NCBI GenBank assembly: GCA_019633985.1
Contig: JAHQWE010000005.1
Coordinates: 56,258-120,257, forward strand
Direction: 5' to 3'
Source of the DNA: Acidiferrobacterales bacterium
GTDB lineage: Bacteria > Pseudomonadota > Gammaproteobacteria > Arenicellales > Poriferihabitantaceae
Length of the DNA: 64,000 nucleotides
Under the pieces are notes generated by a model. The model was not told where the DNA came from. It was given only the letters and a program-made list of their open reading frames with translations, and made no database searches. The position numbers and the translations under genes were made by a program. Shown here piece after piece: positions 60,960 to 64,000 of the stretch. Every line of letters starts with the position of its first letter. The first letter of the stretch is position 1.

Positions 60960-61088
60960 CCAGAAGCCGCAAGGCTGGGGGTATTGACCAAAACCGACAA
61001 GTTCATAGAGGTGAAAGTGGTACGTTGAAAGGGAAGGTTCGAATCGGTCTTTAGACTGACTGGTAAAGAGCCTTCCCAATTTTTTTTG
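60960..61088 (+). ncRNA. Candidate sigma-54-dependent small RNA or attenuated leader
   Basis: About 128 nt between the predicted sigma-54 start and the T-run of an intrinsic terminator. It opens with a short hairpin AGCC-GCAA-GGCT (60965-60976, GNRA-type loop) and ends in a 10-bp terminator stem. There is no credible ORF inside; a five-codon GTG-started frame near 61010 is too short to count. Sigma-54 sRNAs such as Qrr, CrcZ, GlmY and NrsZ have this build, but the sequence resembles none that I can recall. Alternatively the terminator attenuates the downstream 124-aa gene. Confidence 0.45.
61031..61088 (+). terminator. Intrinsic terminator
   Basis: Stem GGGAAGGTTC (61031-61040) / GAGCCTTCCC (61068-61077), ten pairs with one G-T wobble, an inner small stem GTCT-TT-AGAC, then AA and eight T. 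It lies 120 nt upstream of the next gene rather than after one. Confidence 0.8.
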
Positions 61089-61207
61089 GGGAAACGTTAC
61101 AAAAGCCACTTAATCACCCATAACTTAATACTAAAGCGTAAAGATAGATCCCGAAACAGGGACAAAAAATTAAATTGAGCTCCAGGGTATCGGGAGCGGA
61201 CAAAAAA

Positions 61208-61582
61208 ATGAAAGTTATAAATACAACATTAAATGAAAAAGAGTTAACTCAGCTGGCATTAGCAGCAACTGATGTGGTTCACGCGATGGACCTCGAGCTG
61301 CCTGATTTCACTGAAACCAAAGCACTGTTCATAGCGCTTTTGGATACTCTCGAAGAGCGTTATAAGGATAATGAATTATTATTCGATGCCCGAGCGGCAA
61401 TTTTGAGTCAACCGACTCGCAAGATGGACATCTACATGATTACCCAGAAGCTGGTCAAGCTGGCTCGTGCCGGACGACCTTCCGCAACGGAACGGTTTGC
61501 TTCTCGCCAAGTTCGGCAGTTTTCCGGTGTTGTTCGCCACTCCGCATTTGACACACTGACCGTGGCAGCGAATCAGCACTAG
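61208..61582 (+). CDS. Hypothetical 124-aa helical protein
   Basis: Not recognised. The ATG at 61208 is preceded by GGGAG at good spacing; the track's TTG at 61175 is not. Sequence MKVINTTLNEKELTQLALAA onward is mostly amphipathic helix (TKALFIALLDTLEERYKDN, ITQKLVKLARAG), with a basic, Ser/Arg-rich C-terminal third (RPSATERFASRQVRQFSG). No signal peptide or TM helix. It is a monocistronic unit closed by a strong terminator, and its leader follows the sigma-54 promoter/terminator element. Confidence 0.7.
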   Translation: MKVINTTLNEKELTQLALAATDVVHAMDLELPDFTETKALFIALLDTLEERYKDNELLFDARAAILSQPTRKMDIYMITQKLVKLARAGRPSATERFASRQVRQFSGVVRHSAFDTLTVAANQH

Positions 61583-61620
61583 GCTTCCTCGCAGTCGCAA
61601 GGGCTGCAGAGTCAAACAAT

Positions 61621-61650
61621 AAAAACGCCCGCGTATGCGGGCGTTTTTTT
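61621..61650 (+). terminator. Intrinsic terminator after the 124-aa gene
   Basis: Stem ACGCCCGC (61625-61632), loop GTAT, GCGGGCGT (61637-61644) with flanking A and T runs giving a continued stem, followed by T7. The A run on the left makes it partly bidirectional. Confidence 0.88.
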
Positions 61651-61785
61651 GTTCGTTTATGTTTCGATCAGTTCTCGGCATAATTCAGGGAGATTTCATA
61701 CACTATTGGCTTTAATCAGCGTGTAATACACACTTGCAGGGGAGCTACACTGAAACAATTAAACTTTTTGTTTAGATCGTGTCAA

Positions 61786-62433
61786 ATGCGGTTTCTCGCT
61801 CCAGTGGTGCATCGCAATATCCAAGCTTTAACTGCCATCGCGATGATTTTAGGCATGCTCATGCTGACAGGTTGTGTCAGCACTCCACCGAACCATCGCG
61901 AAAACCTTTGCAAGATATTTATGCAAAAACCCGGTTGGTATGCAGCGTCGGTAAAGGCCGCTTCGCATTGGAAGGGGCCGATACACGTCCCGATGGCCAT
62001 TATGGCTCAGGAATCCGCTTTTCGAGCGAAAGCCAAACCGCCAATGCGCTTCTTTCTTGGGATCATCCCATACGGTCGTGCTAGTAATGCCTATGGTTAT
62101 CCTCAGGCTCTGGACAGCACCTGGGCAACTTATCGTCGAGACGCGGGATCGATATTCAGTCAGCGAGACAATTTCGATGATGCCATTGATTTCATACAGT
62201 GGTACATGCATCAGACTGCCATTCAGAACAAGGTACCCAAAAAGGACGCCTACAATCAGTATTTGAATTACCATGAAGGACAAGGTGGGTTCCGGCGTGG
62301 CACTTACCGGAAAAAGCAGTGGCTGATCAATACCGCCCGACGAGTTGAGCAACGGTCACAGCGATACCAACAGCAGCTGGCTAGTTGCTTGCCTGCTCTT
62401 GAGAAACGCAGGAAGCGGCGGTTTTTCTTTTAA
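61786..62433 (+). CDS. Transglycosylase-SLT-like lipoprotein
   Basis: 215 residues from the ATG at 61786, with lipobox LTGC at about residue 30 after a hydrophobic signal. The body has HVPMAIMAQESAFRAKAKPP, where the E in AQESAFR is the position of the catalytic Glu in lytic transglycosylases; then GYPQALDSTWATYRRDAGS and YNQYLNYHEGQGGF. The late basic tail KRRKRRFFF is unusual. It probably cuts or binds peptidoglycan at the inner face of the outer membrane. Start choice is uncertain: no clear ribosome site precedes this ATG, while GGGGAG lies near an upstream in-frame CTG/TTG. Confidence 0.82.
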   Translation: MRFLAPVVHRNIQALTAIAMILGMLMLTGCVSTPPNHRENLCKIFMQKPGWYAASVKAASHWKGPIHVPMAIMAQESAFRAKAKPPMRFFLGIIPYGRASNAYGYPQALDSTWATYRRDAGSIFSQRDNFDDAIDFIQWYMHQTAIQNKVPKKDAYNQYLNYHEGQGGFRRGTYRKKQWLINTARRVEQRSQRYQQQLASCLPALEKRRKRRFFF

Positions 62434-62464
62434 ACAAAGCAGAGAATGAGATACTAGTAAATCG

Positions 62465-63391
62465 ATGACTTCTGAAGAGAAAACGGGAAAGCGAATTTCC
62501 CTGGTGTTAGGCAGCGGTGGTGCCAGGGGTTTAGCACATATTGGTGTCATTCACTGGCTAGAGGAACATGGCTATGAAATAGTCTCTTTAGTCGGTTGTT
62601 CCATGGGAGCATGCATTGGCGGTATACATGCAACGGGAAAACTGAGTATCTATGAGGAGTGGGTGCGCGCTATTCGTAAGCGACATATTGTGTCTTTGAT
62701 GGATGTGACTTTTCGAAAAGGCGGATTACTCAAGGGTGATCGCTTGTTTACAACCCTTCGAGAACTCCTGGGGGAGCATCAAATTGAGGATTTGCCGATT
62801 AAATTCACTGCAGTGGCTGTCGACATCAATAAGTCTAGAGAGGTGTGGTTGACTGAGGGGCCGATGTTTGACGCGATTCGGGCATCGACCTCTATTCCTT
62901 TGCTATTCACTCCAGCTAATGTTGGTGACAGGAAATTGATAGATGGTGCGGTGATGAATCCGATTCCCATTGCTCCCACGGTTGGCGATCATACCGACCT
63001 GGTGATTGCCGTAAACGTGAGTGGTGAACTTACGGAAGGAGTAAGTAGTGCAGCCAAAATTCAAGTGGATGAAGATACACATAGCGAGACCAGGACAGGT
63101 AAATTGCAGGAGCGGATTGTTCATTTCCTTGAAGGAATGAGTAGCCATCGATCGGCCCATAAAGAGGAGGAAGAGTCCATCACCGATGTTGTGTACACGG
63201 CGTTCGACGCAATGCAGAGCACCATTGCGAGACAGAAGCTTGCAGCTTATCCGCCTGATATTTTGATAGACATTCCCCGCAATGTGGCAAGTATTATGGA
63301 ATTTGATCGAGCGGAAGAGTTGATCGAGCTGGGATATACTGCTACCGAACGTACTATGAATAAAGCCCCATTGGCTGAACTATCTGATTGA
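62465..63391 (+). CDS. Patatin-like phospholipase (RssA/NTE-like)
   Basis: 308 residues. Oxyanion loop LGSGGARGLAHIGV, nucleophile serine in VGCSMGACIGG (GxSxG), and catalytic Asp in LIDGAVMNPIP: the Ser-Asp dyad is complete. No signal peptide, so a cytosolic or inner-membrane-surface lipase. A 65-residue charged insertion (QVDEDTHSETRTGKLQERI and KEEEESITDV) follows the catalytic Asp. Starts 31 nt after the transglycosylase-like gene, same strand. Confidence 0.92.
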   Translation: MTSEEKTGKRISLVLGSGGARGLAHIGVIHWLEEHGYEIVSLVGCSMGACIGGIHATGKLSIYEEWVRAIRKRHIVSLMDVTFRKGGLLKGDRLFTTLRELLGEHQIEDLPIKFTAVAVDINKSREVWLTEGPMFDAIRASTSIPLLFTPANVGDRKLIDGAVMNPIPIAPTVGDHTDLVIAVNVSGELTEGVSSAAKIQVDEDTHSETRTGKLQERIVHFLEGMSSHRSAHKEEEESITDVVYTAFDAMQSTIARQKLAAYPPDILIDIPRNVASIMEFDRAEELIELGYTATERTMNKAPLAELSD

Positions 63392-63493
63392 CAATTGTCA
63401 GATCTGACTGGAAATGAATTCGCATTCCGTGATTACAACGTGGTGCTGTTACACTTCAAGCCATTCTAACCAACCAAAAATCATTACTGATCC

Positions 63494-64000
63494 ATGACCA
63501 TGAACCTGTACGGGAGTCTATTGTCTCCGTTTGTTCGACATTGCCGCATTGCACTAATGCAGGAGCAAATCGCCTTTGAATTTGTTGAAGCGGATAATGA
63601 TACGAGCGCAGAACAATCACCAACCAAAAAAGTCCCGTATTTAAAAGACGGCGTTTTATTGTTGAGCGATTCCAGTTCCATTGTGAAATACGCAAGGGAG
63701 CACTCCGGGAACAAACGATTTCTTGAAGACATCAACGACTTTGAACTCTTTACGATGACCAATACGCTGGTTGATAGTGCTCTCAATTTATTCTTTTTGG
63801 AAAAGCATGACTTGACCCCTGCGAACGTGGGTTATCTGGCGCGGCAACAATCGAGGCTAGATGATGGTCTGAAAGAGTTAAACAACCGTTTTGATCCATC
63901 CAATGGGGTTGCAACTGATAGCGCTATCCGATGCGTATGCTTTATCGACTGGGCGCTGTTTCGCAATCGGATCTCTATCGACGGTCTTGATAATCTGCAA
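63494..64000 (+). CDS. Glutathione S-transferase-like protein, 3' truncated by window
   Basis: Open frame of 169 codons to the window end, absent from the ORF track because no stop is reached. MTMNLYGSLLSPFVRHCRIAL is the thioredoxin-fold start of GSTs; KKVPYLKDGVLLLSDSSSIVKY contains the conserved cis-Pro (VP) and the SS/DS glutathione gamma-Glu contact; a helical C-terminal domain begins at about residue 85. Substrate unknown. Confidence 0.85.
   Translation, partial: MTMNLYGSLLSPFVRHCRIALMQEQIAFEFVEADNDTSAEQSPTKKVPYLKDGVLLLSDSSSIVKYAREHSGNKRFLEDINDFELFTMTNTLVDSALNLFFLEKHDLTPANVGYLARQQSRLDDGLKELNNRFDPSNGVATDSAIRCVCFIDWALFRNRISIDGLDNLQ

Larger units (their letters stand above)
60690..61207. 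other. Long intergenic region with sigma-54 promoter and terminator
   Basis: 518 nt with no supported protein gene. From left to right: a 15-nt palindrome, an 8-bp inverted repeat around a 28-nt loop (AATTTGCG at 60804-60811, CGCAAATT at 60840-60847), a very AT-rich 90 nt, a sigma-54 promoter, a stretch of about 110 nt, an intrinsic terminator, then a 120-nt leader to the 124-aa gene. Confidence 0.6.

Noticed and set aside
60960-61088. CrcZ or Qrr homologue
   Set aside because: No A-A-N-A-A-N type Hfq/Crc motifs repeated as in CrcZ, and no Qrr core sequence; only the architecture is shared.
61175-61207. TTG start for the 124-aa gene
   Set aside because: No ribosome site before the TTG, whereas the ATG at 61208 has GGGAG at good distance.
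1-64000. tRNA, rRNA, IS elements, prophage, CRISPR
   Set aside because: Looked for across the window; no repeat-spacer arrays, transposase or integrase genes, or cloverleaf/CCA-type sequences were seen.

Overview
This 64 kb window looks like chromosome of a marine-type gammaproteobacterium close to Pseudomonadales/Cellvibrionales. Three things point there: the order glnE-ilvE-waaF and the set yicC/gmk/rpoZ/spoT, both familiar from Pseudomonas; a split class II ribonucleotide reductase (NrdJa plus NrdJb); and an aryl-polyene (APE) type pigment/lipid gene cluster. I saw no tRNA, rRNA, IS element, prophage or CRISPR array. Assignment below order level is inference.

Layout. 1-4.3 kb: end of an RND efflux operon (adaptor, permease). 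4.4-6.3 kb: an unusual secreted barrel-like protein ending in a JAMM/DUF4329-type metallopeptidase motif, with a small exported partner. 6.4-12.6 kb (minus strand): nagZ, a signal-less YkuD protein, a low-MW tyrosine phosphatase, spoT, rpoZ, gmk and yicC. 13-17.7 kb: a soluble Ser/Thr kinase and an envelope set (YiiX-like permuted papain fold, a 40-aa membrane protein missed by the ORF track, a BON-like anchored protein, a FemAB-like acyltransferase). 17.8-28.2 kb: M48-LysM lipoprotein, glnE, ilvE, a CHCC zinc finger, waaF, then assorted small metabolic and exported genes.

28.3-48.4 kb is the centrepiece: an APE-type type II fatty-acid/polyketide cluster of about 20 genes. It holds three ketosynthases plus a chain-length factor, one ketoreductase, three hotdog dehydratases, two ACPs, an acyl-activating ligase, a thioesterase, a PPTase, two acyltransferases, a glycosyltransferase, a LolA-like carrier, an MMPL exporter and a membrane protein. 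These could build an aryl-capped polyene on ACP, attach it to a lipid/sugar anchor and export it to the outer membrane. Two flavoproteins bracket the biosynthetic block and both carry a WxWxIP signature typical of flavin-dependent halogenases. This suggests a halogenated polyene, as in the brominated xanthomonadins. No methyltransferase and no 4-hydroxybenzoate-forming enzyme is visible in the window.

48.6-57.8 kb: MipA-like porin, esterase lipoprotein, tetronate kinase/decarboxylase pair (OtnK/OtnC), membrane zinc peptidase, MFS permease, then nrdJa-nrdJb behind a pair of NrdR boxes and a leader with two mini-ORFs. After nrdJb come four 11-bp phased repeats, an 11-bp inverted repeat and a 49-aa acidic-tailed membrane protein.

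58-64 kb: acyl-CoA dehydrogenase/phosphotransferase pair, a 500-nt intergenic region with a consensus sigma-54 promoter followed within about 130 nt by an intrinsic terminator (candidate sigma-54-dependent sRNA or attenuated leader), an unknown 124-aa protein, a transglycosylase-like lipoprotein, a patatin phospholipase and a glutathione S-transferase-like gene cut by the window end.
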